NCBI GenBank assembly: GCA_023414355.1
Contig: JAEZOB010000024.1
Location: 1 to 64,000 of the forward strand
DNA from: Bacillota bacterium
GTDB taxonomy: Bacteria; Bacillota; Clostridia; Lachnospirales; Lachnospiraceae
DNA length: 64,000 nt
Reading direction: 5' to 3'
Below the pieces are notes generated by a model that saw nothing but the letters and a program-made list of their open reading frames with translations, searched no databases and was not told the origin of the DNA. How positions within the stretch are numbered: the stretch's first letter is position 1; each line of letters starts with the position of its first letter. The position numbers were made by a program, and so were the translations under genes. This document shows positions 16,173 through 24,341 of the stretch, piece by piece.

Positions 16173-16697
16173 ATGGAAAAAGAATATTTTATAAAAACAG
16201 GACGTATCGGATTTTCATATTGGACAGACACTGATCTGGAACTAGCAACTACATTATGGGGAGAAAAGGATGTTACACACTTCATCAGTGCGACGGGTGA
16301 ATTCACACAACAAAATATCATAGATAGATTAAGTGTTGAAATTAATAATTGGAAAAAATATCAGGTGCAATATTGGCCTATATTTGACTTGAATACTGAT
16401 GAATTGATTGGATGCTGTGGATTGCGTCCCTTTCAGTCAGAACAGCACACTTATGAGATTGGCTTTCATCTTCGCAAAATATATTGGGGACAAGGGTACG
16501 CTTACGAAGCGGCAACAGCAGTGATTCATTATGCACTTAAGGAGTTAAATGCAGATAAACTATATGCCGGCCATCATCCGCTTAATATTGGCTCTAAGAA
16601 ATTACTAGCCCGGCTGGGATTTCAATATATAGGTGATAATTATTATGAACCTACTGGGTTATTTCATCCTTCCTATGAATTGACGGAATTAACATAA
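16173..16697 (+). CDS. GNAT-family N-acetyltransferase
   Basis: 174 residues of the RimJ/RimL type: FIKTGRIGFSYWTDTDLELATTLWG at the N-terminus (positions 5-29), DELIGCCGLRPF, YEIGFHLRKIYWGQGYAYEAA with the acetyl-CoA loop GQGYAYEA, and HPLNIGSKKLLARLGFQYIG. The frame is open for 40 more codons upstream (from 16053), but the family normally begins near ATG 16173 and GGGATGG precedes it. ATG 16164 is an alternative. It is the first gene after R4 and is followed closely by the PhnB-like gene, so the two may be cotranscribed. Substrate unknown. Confidence 0.82.
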   Translation: MEKEYFIKTGRIGFSYWTDTDLELATTLWGEKDVTHFISATGEFTQQNIIDRLSVEINNWKKYQVQYWPIFDLNTDELIGCCGLRPFQSEQHTYEIGFHLRKIYWGQGYAYEAATAVIHYALKELNADKLYAGHHPLNIGSKKLLARLGFQYIGDNYYEPTGLFHPSYELTELT

Positions 16698-16796
16698 TGA
16701 GTACAGCTCCAAGGCGATTTTAATTGTTTTTCAAGAGTTCTATATAAAATACCAAGAATTAGGCAAATTGATAATGAAATTTTATGGAGGTGCGGA

Positions 16797-17222
16797 ATGC
16801 CATTAATTACGCCAAATTTTAATTTAAACGGACGTTGTGAAGAAGCTATAACATTATATCAGAGAGCATTTAATGCAAGTGTGGGAAGCTTATTAAGATA
16901 CTCTGATGCCGATACAAGAGATTGGAATAAAGCATTGAATGCAGAACAAGCAAATTATATTTATCACGCTGAGCTTTTCATAGGAGATCAGAGAATTATG
17001 ATGTGTGATAATATGGATGTAGATTTGGTAAAGAGTACCTCTTTGTCACTTACTATGACCTTTGATACAAGCGAAGAGGTTAAGAAAGCATATGACATTT
17101 TGAAAGATGGTAGTACTACGATCTATCCAATGCATAGTACCACATATAGCTCCTGTGAAGTTGTATTTATTGATAAATTTGGTTTTCGATGGGGGTTGAT
17201 GACTGAGCAGACGGAGCGATAA
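16797..17222 (+). CDS. PhnB-like VOC-superfamily protein
   Basis: 141 residues with the PhnB/3-demethylubiquinone-methyltransferase-like VOC fold: ITPNFNLNGRCEEAITLYQRAF at the N-terminus, YIYHAELFIGDQRIMMCDN in the middle, and a C-terminal WGLMTEQ replacing the usual FG-xWGVN. These proteins are often annotated as glyoxalase/bleomycin-resistance relatives but lack a known activity. Metal ligands are not obvious, so it may be non-catalytic. GGAGG at 16786-16790 sets the start. Confidence 0.82.
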   Translation: MPLITPNFNLNGRCEEAITLYQRAFNASVGSLLRYSDADTRDWNKALNAEQANYIYHAELFIGDQRIMMCDNMDVDLVKSTSLSLTMTFDTSEEVKKAYDILKDGSTTIYPMHSTTYSSCEVVFIDKFGFRWGLMTEQTER

Positions 17223-17281
17223 TACTTACTATGAGCGATGATAGACATAATGAGAGATATCCAGAAAAGGGGAGTAAATCT

Positions 17282-17821
17282 ATGATTAAGGAAATTGAAA
17301 TGCGAAGAAGCATACGAAAATATATCGATAAGGAAGTTGAAAGTGAAAAGATAACTGAGCTACTTGAAGGAGCAAGACTGGCTCCGTCAGGGAATAACAC
17401 ACAACCTTGGCACTATATCGTAGTAAAATCAGAAGAAGTTAGGGTCAAAGTAACGGAGGCTTCTCATAATCAACAATGGATGCTGACAGCACCGGTTTTT
17501 ATTGTATGTGTTGCTGATGTTCGTTGCAGAATTAAAGAAGATATAGAGGTATATTTAGATGATAACAGTCCGCGGGATGAAGTAAAACGAATTATCAGAG
17601 ATACCTCAATTTCGGCAGGCTATATGTTGCTGCAAGCCAATCATCTTGGATTGGGAGCATGTTGGGTTGCGGAATTTACACAAGAAGAAATTAGACCGGT
17701 GCTAAATATTCCATCCGATAAGTATGTAGTAGGAGTTATTACGGTTGGTTATCCGAATGAAATCCCGAATGCCCGTCCAAGAAAGAAGATGGAAGATATG
17801 ATTCATTATGAATTCTGGTAA
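17282..17821 (+). CDS. Nitroreductase-family flavoprotein
   Basis: 179 residues with the FMN-binding signature RRSIRKYIDKEV (phosphate-binding arginines), LLEGARLAPSGNNTQPWHYIVV, AGYMLLQANHLGLGACWVAEF and a C-terminal VGVITVGYPNE. It would be an NAD(P)H-dependent oxidoreductase acting on nitroaromatics, quinones or flavin intermediates. An upstream ATG (17231) is in frame, but GGGGAG at 17269-17274 and family alignment favour 17282. It is probably cotranscribed with the PhnB-like gene 59 bp upstream and ends at a terminator. Confidence 0.9.
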   Translation: MIKEIEMRRSIRKYIDKEVESEKITELLEGARLAPSGNNTQPWHYIVVKSEEVRVKVTEASHNQQWMLTAPVFIVCVADVRCRIKEDIEVYLDDNSPRDEVKRIIRDTSISAGYMLLQANHLGLGACWVAEFTQEEIRPVLNIPSDKYVVGVITVGYPNEIPNARPRKKMEDMIHYEFW

Positions 17822-17839
17822 TGCCATAGATATATAGGG

Positions 17840-17868
17840 AACCCGATAATTCAGGGTTGATTTTTTTC
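17840..17868 (+). terminator. Rho-independent terminator of the nitroreductase gene
   Basis: AACCC-GATAATTC-AGGGTT followed by GATTTTTTT, 18 bp after the stop codon. Confidence 0.75.
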
Positions 17869-17959
17869 CAAAAGTATACTAAAATTAGTCAGGACTCAAT
17901 CTTAATGAAAAAAGGTGTTGTATTGCGAAAAGGTATCGTAATTGCTTAACGAACTATAT

Positions 17960-18180
17960 AGGAGGTCTTTGGTGACGGAATCCTGACGAGAACAGGATTA
18001 TTCGTGTTACCATGGACTATAGTAACGCAATGCATGCCTTATGGATCCGAACTTGAAAAAGGAAACCTGTGCTGTTGCACAGGCTTTTATTTTCTGATAT
18101 ATCCTGACAGTATATTCGATTGAGTCTTACACGAGGTGCATAGTGGAGTGTTCTACTATGTGTTTTTTTAGGTAAAGATC
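17960..18180 (+). promoter_or_regulatory. Attenuator-like leader of the MFS gene
   Basis: AGGAGG (17960-17965) precedes a tiny GTG-initiated ORF (17972-17986, fMet-T-E-S-stop) lying in the 5' arm of a long hairpin (TGGTGAC at 17970 pairs with GTTACCA at 18006, inner AATCCTG/CAGGATT). A 14-codon ORF follows (18012-18056, MDYSNAMHALWIRT), ending 9 nt before a terminator CCTGTG-CTGTTG-CACAGG with a T-rich tail (18066-18095). A second terminator CATAGT...ACTATG with seven Ts (18139-18169) lies 53 nt before the gene. The layout suits ribosome-stalling attenuation as at antibiotic-resistance genes, but that is inferred. It accounts for the 17822-18221 gap. Confidence 0.6.
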
Positions 18181-18221
18181 TGTTGGCAGCATTCTATCAT
18201 TATAAAAGGAGTGTTGTAAAC

Positions 18222-19475
18222 ATGAAAAAAATCTCGGCATATAAAACATATTTATTGTATTCTTGCGCAACAGCAATGTTATTCTGGATGGTCTTTAGTG
18301 TAAATATGATCTATCAGGTAGAGGTCTTACACCTTAGTCCCCTGCAATTGGTTTTGATTGGTACTACTCTGGAGGCAGCATGCTTTATTTTTGAAATTCC
18401 TACGGGCATAGTAGCTGATATCTATAGTAGGAAATTATCTGTCATCATTGGACTTGTGATGATGGGAATTGGATTTATACTAGAAGGTTCGGTGCCAAGC
18501 TTCTACGCTATCATAGCCGCACAGGTACTTTGGGGAACAGGTTATACCTTTATCAGTGGTGCTATCGATGCATGGGTTGCGGGCGAAGTAACAGACATGA
18601 AGCTTGACAATATCTATATGAAGGGGTCACAGATTGGGCAGGCAGGCTCTATAGCAGGTATCGTGATCGGTACCTTAGTAGGTGGTATTCTGATTAATCT
18701 ACCAATCATCCTAAGCGGTGGCCTTCATCTGTTCTTGGCATTGTCCCTGCTCCGATTCATGCCGGAGGAGCACTTTGTTTGCTCGGCATTGGAGGATAAG
18801 AATACCTTCGGCAATATGGTACATACCTTGAAAATAAGTATCCGCTATATTCGCGTAAGTCCAATTATCATTCTTCTGCTTGCGGTAACCTTTTTTATCG
18901 GAATGTCCAGTGAAGGCTATGACAGATTAAGTACCGCTCATTTTCTGAAAGATACAGTAATGCCGCAAGCCTTCGGTTTCAAAGCGGTCACCTGGTTTGG
19001 TATCTTTAACGTGGTAGGTATGCTGCTGACGATGGTAGGAATGCAGTTTATTGTAAAGAAACTTGAAAAGAAAAATAAAGCCGGAAGCTTTCCGGTGTTG
19101 GTAATGTCGATCTCTGCACATATCGTCGGACTGATTGTATTCGCTGCTACCAGAAATTTTACATGGATGCTTTGTGCCTATCTGACGATTCATGTGGTCA
19201 GAAGAATTAATGAACCAATACTCAATGCTTGGCTTAACAATCACTTGGAGGATCAGGCGAGGGCGACGGTACTGTCAACAAATGGACAAGTGGATGCATT
19301 GGGACAAATTCTTGGCGGACCTTTAATCGGTATCATTGCGAGTAAATTATCCATCAGCACCGGTATCCTTTGCACTGTGTTATTTCTTCTACCGGTTACC
19401 GGCATTTATTTTTTGACACAGGTACGGGAACGCCAATATAATAAGGACTTAGATTCTGGTAGGGATTATAATTAG
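18222..19475 (+). CDS. MFS-family efflux transporter
   Basis: 417-residue major facilitator with about 12 TM helices. After TM2 it has PTGIVADIYSRKLSVIIG, the motif A that orients the loop between helices 2 and 3, followed by LVMMGIGFILEG. The sixth and seventh helices are split by a cytoplasmic loop with FGNMVHTLKISIRYIRVSP. The C-terminal half includes LNNHLEDQARATVLSTNGQ and LGQILGGPLIG, as in drug:H+ antiporters of the tetracycline/macrolide exporter type. AAGGAG (18207-18212) selects ATG 18222 over an in-frame TTG at 18183. The attenuator-like leader supports a drug-export role; the substrate is unproven. Confidence 0.87.
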   Translation: MKKISAYKTYLLYSCATAMLFWMVFSVNMIYQVEVLHLSPLQLVLIGTTLEAACFIFEIPTGIVADIYSRKLSVIIGLVMMGIGFILEGSVPSFYAIIAAQVLWGTGYTFISGAIDAWVAGEVTDMKLDNIYMKGSQIGQAGSIAGIVIGTLVGGILINLPIILSGGLHLFLALSLLRFMPEEHFVCSALEDKNTFGNMVHTLKISIRYIRVSPIIILLLAVTFFIGMSSEGYDRLSTAHFLKDTVMPQAFGFKAVTWFGIFNVVGMLLTMVGMQFIVKKLEKKNKAGSFPVLVMSISAHIVGLIVFAATRNFTWMLCAYLTIHVVRRINEPILNAWLNNHLEDQARATVLSTNGQVDALGQILGGPLIGIIASKLSISTGILCTVLFLLPVTGIYFLTQVRERQYNKDLDSGRDYN

Positions 19476-19505
19476 AAGCCTAATAATATAAAGGACTTTC
19501 AGAAG

Positions 19506-19590
19506 AAGAGAGGATAGTTCTGCGAAATACATGCAGGCTACAAGAGCGCAATCCAAGGAAAAACAAGCCGTCCTAGGGTTGCGCTTTCTT
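19506..19590 (+). terminator. efp-tail duplicate plus terminator-like hairpin, repeat copy R5
   Basis: GAAGAGAGGATAGTTC (from 19506) matches the efp 3' tail and the copy at 13137. A CTGC...GCAG hairpin around GAAATACAT follows, and then R5 itself (19544-19590, GAGCGCAATCC...GGGTTGCGC, TTTC). It terminates the MFS transcript. Confidence 0.8.
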
Positions 19591-19747
19591 AATGCTTTGA
19601 AATAGTGAAGATCAATTTTTAAAAGTAGATTTATATCACTGCAATTACAACGTGCGAACTGTAGCCGATTTATAATATGACATAGTATAGTCAGGTTTAA
19701 TGTGATAAGATAAACAAAAATGAATTCTGCAAAGGAGTTATGGTATT

Positions 19748-20047
19748 ATGTCTAATGTGGTTGAGTTCGCATCCTTTCACCTAAAAAAAGGAGCATCTGT
19801 ATCAGAGTTTTTACTTGTTTCAGACAAGTTTAACAGTGTATTTCTTGAAGCACAAAAAGGCTATATTTCCAGGAAGCTGCTTCATCGTGATGAGATGTGG
19901 GCTGACTCGGTTTTGTGGGAAACGATGGAGGACGCGCTCAAGGCACTTCAGACTGCTGATGATCATTCTGTAGCTTGTGAGTACATATCTTTCATGGATG
20001 AAGAGAGCATTCAAGTACTTCATCTTACGGTTGAGAGAAATTATTAA
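19748..20047 (+). CDS. Antibiotic-biosynthesis-monooxygenase-like (ABM) protein
   Basis: 99 residues with a dimeric ferredoxin-like alpha+beta barrel pattern: VVEFASFHLKKGASVSEFL, then KGYISRKLLHRDEMWADSVLWETMEDALKAL, which is the usual ABM/Dabb core (R-LL--DE-W-D-V-W--ME-A). Members act as cofactor-independent monooxygenases, heme-degrading enzymes or simple small-molecule binders. The function here is unknown. AAAGGAG lies 11-12 nt before ATG 19748. It is followed 23 bp later by tag and probably shares its transcript. Confidence 0.72.
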   Translation: MSNVVEFASFHLKKGASVSEFLLVSDKFNSVFLEAQKGYISRKLLHRDEMWADSVLWETMEDALKALQTADDHSVACEYISFMDEESIQVLHLTVERNY

Positions 20048-20070
20048 TATTCAATAGGAGGACAGGCTTT

Positions 20071-20646
20071 ATGAATGAAATTATAAGATGCTCTTGGACA
20101 GGAAACCACCCCTTATCCATTGATTATCATGACAACGAATGGGGACGGCCTGTGCATGACGATGTCAAGCTATTTGAAATGCTAACCTTGGAAGGTATGC
20201 AGGCAGGGCTTACTTGGATCACCGTTCTTAATAAGAGAGAAGCCTTTAGAGAAGCTTTTGATGGGTTTGATTTTAATAAAGTAGCACTTTATGATGAAAT
20301 GAAGAGAGAAGAGCTCATGGCAAACGAGAAAATTATTAGAAACCGACTAAAAATTAACGCTGCTGTGATCAATGCCAAGCTATTTTTAAGAGTGATAGAA
20401 GAATATGGAAGTTTTGATCAATTTATATGGAACTATGTGGATTGTACTCCGATTACAGGTCATTGGGAGAAAATCGAGGATGCACCTACAAAGACACCGC
20501 TCTCCGATCAGATCAGTAAAGACTTGAAGAAAATGGGTTTTAAGTTTGTTGGTTCTACTATTATCTATGCGTTCATGCAAGCCACAGGAATGGTCAATGA
20601 TCATATTACAAAGTGCTTTGTTTATAATGAGATATTGCATGGGTAG
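20071..20646 (+). CDS. tag: DNA-3-methyladenine glycosylase I
   Basis: Removes 3-methyladenine from alkylated DNA to start base-excision repair. 191 residues with RCSWTGNHPL and YHDNEWGRPVHDD at the N-terminus, LTLEGMQAGLTWITVLNKREAFREAF (the catalytic-pocket region with Glu and Trp), and a C-terminal VNDHITKC. The four zinc ligands expected for TagI are present: Cys7, His20, His178 and Cys182. AGGAGG precedes ATG 20071. It is flanked by R5 and R6, so it belongs to the accessory array rather than a backbone repair operon. Confidence 0.96.
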   Translation: MNEIIRCSWTGNHPLSIDYHDNEWGRPVHDDVKLFEMLTLEGMQAGLTWITVLNKREAFREAFDGFDFNKVALYDEMKREELMANEKIIRNRLKINAAVINAKLFLRVIEEYGSFDQFIWNYVDCTPITGHWEKIEDAPTKTPLSDQISKDLKKMGFKFVGSTIIYAFMQATGMVNDHITKCFVYNEILHG

Positions 20647-20739
20647 TACTTGGTGGAAAAAGAGTTGCCTCCTGTTCGGTGTTGTTATTGCTAGAATAAA
20701 TAGCGAAGAATAGACAGATGTGTAGTAACATGATGATAT

Positions 20740-20787
20740 GGCGCAATCCAAGGAGAAGCAAGGTTTCCTGGGGATTGCGCTATTCTT
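20740..20787 (+). terminator. Terminator-like hairpin, repeat copy R6
   Basis: GGCGCAATCC...GGGATTGCGC, the last of six copies. The T tail is degenerate (TATTCTT). Between tag and the LytTR gene (20647-20967) nothing else is seen except a TATAAT at 20895 that may serve the next operon. Confidence 0.8.
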
Positions 20788-20967
20788 ATGTTGGGAGAAA
20801 TGGATTTGTTATCATTATGAATGAAAAGTACATTAGGAAAGTATTCAGTTGGTGAGCTATGTTCTAATCATGTATTTTGTAACTTAGCCATGCTATAATG
20901 TAACATAAACGCAAGGTTATTGCACTGGAAGGATAATTGAATATAATAAGCGAGAAGGAGGAAACGT

Positions 20968-21423
20968 ATGAAAATATTTAAGTATTACAGAAGTGATATA
21001 GAAGAAAATCGAATTGATTTATACTACAATAGGATAGACCAAGAGACGGAGAGTATTATTAGGTTTATAGATTCCTATAGTAAGACTCTGACAGGAAGAA
21101 ATGAAGAAGAGATAAAATTACTTAGTCCAAACGAGATATATTATTGTGAAATCGTTGAGCGCAAATGTTTTGCATATCTTAAGGAATCCGTCTGGCAACT
21201 AGATGTTTCACTTCAAATGCTTCTAAATCAATTAGGCGGATTGGGGTTTGTGAGGATTAGTAAGTCGATGATTGTAAATATATATCAAATAGATAGACTA
21301 AAATCAGATTTGAGTATGCGTGTGAACATCCTTTTGGCTAATAATGAAACTGTTATACTCAACCGTACATACAGAGGTCAATTTTATAAGTATTTAGAGA
21401 GGATGAAAGGGGAGGTGAAATAA
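20968..21423 (+). CDS. LytTR-domain transcriptional regulator
   Basis: 151 residues. The C-terminal two thirds (about 45-150) form a LytTR DNA-binding domain: LLSPNEIYYCEIVERKCFAY, LQMLLNQLGGLGFVRISKSMIVNIYQIDRL and NNETVILNRTYRGQFYKYL. There is no receiver domain, so it is a stand-alone regulator. In Firmicutes such proteins commonly sit beside a small multi-pass membrane protein that controls them or is controlled by them, as here. AAGGAGG precedes ATG 20968; the stop codon is immediately followed by the next ATG. Confidence 0.92.
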   Translation: MKIFKYYRSDIEENRIDLYYNRIDQETESIIRFIDSYSKTLTGRNEEEIKLLSPNEIYYCEIVERKCFAYLKESVWQLDVSLQMLLNQLGGLGFVRISKSMIVNIYQIDRLKSDLSMRVNILLANNETVILNRTYRGQFYKYLERMKGEVK

Positions 21424-21888
21424 ATGCAGCTCATTCATAAGAAGAATTTTCTATCTATCGTATGCTCTGTGTATACAATAGTTTCACTTGGCAAAATAGT
21501 ATTTGAAACAATCCTAGGTCATAAAGACCAATATTATGTAGAGAATTTTATCACAATATTTTGTATTTCAGTAGCTGCAACCTTGGTACTTGGTCTGCAT
21601 TACTATCTTCAGAATGTACCGATCGTCCTTGTGATGATAGGACAATACATTTTTTTGGTAGGCATTATTATGCTGGGTATATGGATAGAAAGTCATTTTG
21701 TTGAAATATCAAATTCAGGATATTGGGATATGTATGTGTCATTTACCGGTCCTTATATCATTGCGGCAATTGCATACTATGTTACTTATCTGCTTCAATT
21801 AAGAAAAGCAAATAGAACAATAGCAGAACTAAAAAAAGATGGAGGTTATTTAGATGAATATAGAAAAGAAGGAAGCCAAAGGAAGTAA
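21424..21888 (+). CDS. Four-TM membrane protein, DUF3021-like
   Basis: 154 residues with four predicted TM helices (about 9-30, 41-60, 66-90, 105-122) and a charged C-terminal tail with LQLRKANRTIAELKKDGGY. Size, topology and adjacency to a LytTR gene match the DUF3021 proteins that form LytTR regulatory pairs; the sequence match itself is only approximate. It begins at the base after the regulator's stop codon and overlaps the next gene by 35 bp, so all three are translated together. Confidence 0.72.
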   Translation: MQLIHKKNFLSIVCSVYTIVSLGKIVFETILGHKDQYYVENFITIFCISVAATLVLGLHYYLQNVPIVLVMIGQYIFLVGIIMLGIWIESHFVEISNSGYWDMYVSFTGPYIIAAIAYYVTYLLQLRKANRTIAELKKDGGYLDEYRKEGSQRK

Positions 21889-22519
21889 TTATCTTAATTT
21901 GGCGTTGTATGCTTTTGCAGGACTTGGAATAGAAGCAATCTATGTATATTTATTAGAACCGTTTATTTATGGGCGGGCAATGAGTGAGTGGAATGTGACT
22001 CAGTCAATCAGTCATTGGATATTGACCTGTATTACTTGGGGGGTGGTTACGTTTTTGATCATAAAATACGCATATCAGAGGTATGGATTTAATCTTTTTG
22101 AGAGGAGAGGTAAAATAAGGGCATGGCAATGGATTTTGACAATAATCTGTGCGGCACTTGTGTTGATTAGTAGTTATATAGACTGGAATGGCTCTAAGGT
22201 ACTTCAGGAATTCCAAAACAAAGGGATGCTAAAATTCATTTTTCAATATATCTATTATTTGTTTGAGACATGCCTGTTTACGCTAATTATTGTGTTTGGA
22301 CAGAAGGCCTTTGAGAAATGGTTACATAAAGAGAACATACCTTATGGTGGTATTGTAGTGGCATTAACTTGGGGGATGGCACATTGGATGACGAAAGGGA
22401 GCTTTTTTACAGGATTATTTACAGCGGCATGTGGTTTCAGCTTTGGAGTGGTTTATTTACTTTTGAATAGAAATATAAAATGGACTTATTTGGTATTGTG
22501 TATTATGTTTATGTTATAG
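21854..22519 (+). CDS. Multi-pass membrane protein, degenerate CPBP-like
   Basis: 221 residues with about six TM helices. The topology, and a segment ALTWGMAHWMTKG followed by GFSFGVVYLLLNRNI, recall CPBP (Abi) intramembrane proteases, whose second motif is FxxxH. The first motif, EExxxR, is not visible (ETCLFTLIIVFG lies in its place), so proteolytic activity is doubtful. GGAGG (21841-21845) lies inside the upstream gene. Its place in a LytTR operon suggests membrane-linked self-protection or signalling, but this is a guess. Confidence 0.62.
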   Translation: MNIEKKEAKGSNYLNLALYAFAGLGIEAIYVYLLEPFIYGRAMSEWNVTQSISHWILTCITWGVVTFLIIKYAYQRYGFNLFERRGKIRAWQWILTIICAALVLISSYIDWNGSKVLQEFQNKGMLKFIFQYIYYLFETCLFTLIIVFGQKAFEKWLHKENIPYGGIVVALTWGMAHWMTKGSFFTGLFTAACGFSFGVVYLLLNRNIKWTYLVLCIMFML

Positions 22520-22684
22520 ACAATGTGGTATAGGTATAAAGAAAACCCTGGTTCCAATACTCATAAGTTATTGGTGGATGTAGATTATTTACTGAATACA
22601 TGGTAAAATATATCGACCATGAAATGGAAGGTTTTTCAAAATTACAAGCAATGATATCTATATTCACTAAGGAGGAAATGGATA

Positions 22685-23206
22685 ATGAAGAAAAATAATG
22701 GAGTTACACTTTATAATCTGATCTTTCCAATCTGGCTACTATGGCTGTTTCCGATTACCTGGATTGTCGTATTACCGGCCAATTTTATCATTGACCTGTT
22801 GGTGGTTACGCTGACACTAAAGTTTCTGAAGGTACAAAATATCAAAAATAAGGTAAAGCCAGTCATCTTTAAGATCTGGATCTTTGGATTTGTTGCCGAT
22901 TTCATCGGAACTGTGGCGATGTTTGCTGCCAATCTGATTGACTTTGATTATCAGACCAAGCTTGGCAAATGGTGGTATGATAACATATCAAACGCTGTCA
23001 GCTATAATCCCTATCACAGCGTTTTTGCCGTGCTTTGGGTAACAGCAAGCGTTTTCATAGCAGCTCTATGTATTTATTGGTTTAATTTGAAGGTATGCCT
23101 AAAGAAGGCAGATTTAGATATCGCTGTTAAGAAGAAGCTTTCTTTATCACTGGCAATATTTACAGCGCCCTACTTATTCTATCTGCCTACGCAATGGTTT
23201 TATTAA
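22685..23206 (+). CDS. Membrane protein of unknown function
   Basis: 173 residues with four predicted TM helices: LYNLIFPIWLLWLFPITWIVVL, ANFIIDLLVVTLTL, IWIFGFVADFIGTVAMFAANL, and VFAVLWVTASVFIAALCIYWF, ending with LAIFTAPYLFYLPTQWFY. No family recognised. AAGGAGG fixes the start. The end runs 20 bp into the convergent aroE gene, so the two transcripts are antisense at their 3' ends. No separate terminator is seen between them. Confidence 0.7.
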   Translation: MKKNNGVTLYNLIFPIWLLWLFPITWIVVLPANFIIDLLVVTLTLKFLKVQNIKNKVKPVIFKIWIFGFVADFIGTVAMFAANLIDFDYQTKLGKWWYDNISNAVSYNPYHSVFAVLWVTASVFIAALCIYWFNLKVCLKKADLDIAVKKKLSLSLAIFTAPYLFYLPTQWFY

Positions 23207-23969
23207 GCTTGATGTTTGCTAGCAGCTTTCTATGGGTTTCATCAATTGACTCCTCCGCAAGCTCCTTGCCCAAAAAGTACTCAATTGCCTGCTTTGCCTG
23301 GGCTACCAGCATCTCCAGTCCCGTGATACCTTTCTTGCCAAGCTCATGCGCCTGCTGGATTAGCTTTGTCTCCAGCGGATTGAAGATAGCATCTACGACC
23401 GCCTCACAAGAGACAAAGGAGGAAAGGTCGAGGGGGGCGGCATCTACATTCGGATACATACCGAGCGGGGTAGTATTTACGATGATCTGTGCATCAGCAT
23501 GATTTTTATAACAATTTTCATAGGATACCGAGTCTTCGGTATCCTTTCTGCTTACTATCAGTATTTCTGCTGCGCCGAGATGCTTAAGGACTGCCCTTAC
23601 CGTATGGGAAGTGCCGCCGCTGCCGAGAATCAGGCATTTCTTATCCTTGATCACAATTTGGTTATGTTCCAGCATATATTTAAAACCATAAAAGTCAGTG
23701 TTATATCCGATGTAATGACCATCACGGTTGACGATGGTATTCACTGCTCCGATTTCTTTCGCAAGCGGATGAAGCTCATCCAGGTAAGGTATGACAGCCT
23801 GTTTATAGGGGATGGTAACATTAATCGCGGTAAAGTCTCTTTTCTCCATGAAAGCGGTAAATTCTTCTCTGGTTAGTGGTATCAGGTCGTATGTATAATC
23901 CGCAAGCATCTCATGTATTAACTTTGAATAGCTATGTCCCAGCTTCTCACCGATTAAACCGTATCTCAT
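23187..23969 (-). CDS. aroE: Shikimate dehydrogenase (NADP+)
   Basis: Reduces 3-dehydroshikimate to shikimate. 260 residues with the substrate-binding GEKLGHSYSKLIHEM (Ser-x-Ser), NVTIPYKQAV with catalytic Lys, GAVNTIV, NTDFYGF with Asp, the NADP loop LILGSGGTSHTVRAVL, and NTTPLGMYPN. The C-terminal GLEMLVAQAKQAIEYFLG is typical. It is the only backbone-type gene on the minus strand in the first half and is separated by 13 kb from aroK and aroQ, so it is an isolated shikimate gene at the edge of island 1. Confidence 0.96.
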   Translation of the reverse strand: MRYGLIGEKLGHSYSKLIHEMLADYTYDLIPLTREEFTAFMEKRDFTAINVTIPYKQAVIPYLDELHPLAKEIGAVNTIVNRDGHYIGYNTDFYGFKYMLEHNQIVIKDKKCLILGSGGTSHTVRAVLKHLGAAEILIVSRKDTEDSVSYENCYKNHADAQIIVNTTPLGMYPNVDAAPLDLSSFVSCEAVVDAIFNPLETKLIQQAHELGKKGITGLEMLVAQAKQAIEYFLGKELAEESIDETHRKLLANIKLNKTIA

Positions 23970-24084
23970 CTTAATTTCCTCACTTTTCTAGAGATTCTAT
24001 GATTACACTTCAAGTGTAAAAGTGCTATATATTTCTCACTTGTATTTGGTGTTTTTATATTATGATAAAGTGTTTTGATATTAC

Positions 24085-24341
24085 GATAAAGTGTCAAAAA
24101 ATGCTATGCACTTTTTCCAAATAGAATATATTGCTAATGCAAGCGAGCTTGCATACCAATACATCCTATTCAGAAAGTGCCGAAGGCGCTTAATACTTGT
24201 ATTTTATGTTTTTGATATTACGATAAAGTGTCAAAAAATACTATGTACTTTTTCCAAATAGAATATATTGCTATTGCAAGCGAGCTTGCATATCAATATA
24301 TTCTATTCGGAAAGCGCCGAAGGCGCTTTTGACACTTTATC
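24085..24341. repeat. Two tandem MITE-like palindromes
   Basis: Unit 2 (24222-24341, 120 bp) has perfect 15-bp terminal inverted repeats GATAAAGTGTCAAAA/TTTTGACACTTTATC. It is palindromic almost throughout: AATAGAATATATTG pairs with CAATATATTCTATT, and GCAAGC with GCTTGC at the centre. Unit 1 starts 137 bp earlier (24085) with the same left end but has lost the right end. No reading frame is present. The right terminal repeat also occurs at 6498-6512. Such elements usually move with a transposase encoded elsewhere; none is in this window. Confidence 0.85.

Noticed and set aside
23194..23876. Plus-strand frames across aroE
   Set aside because: They are antisense to a complete aroE with all catalytic motifs.
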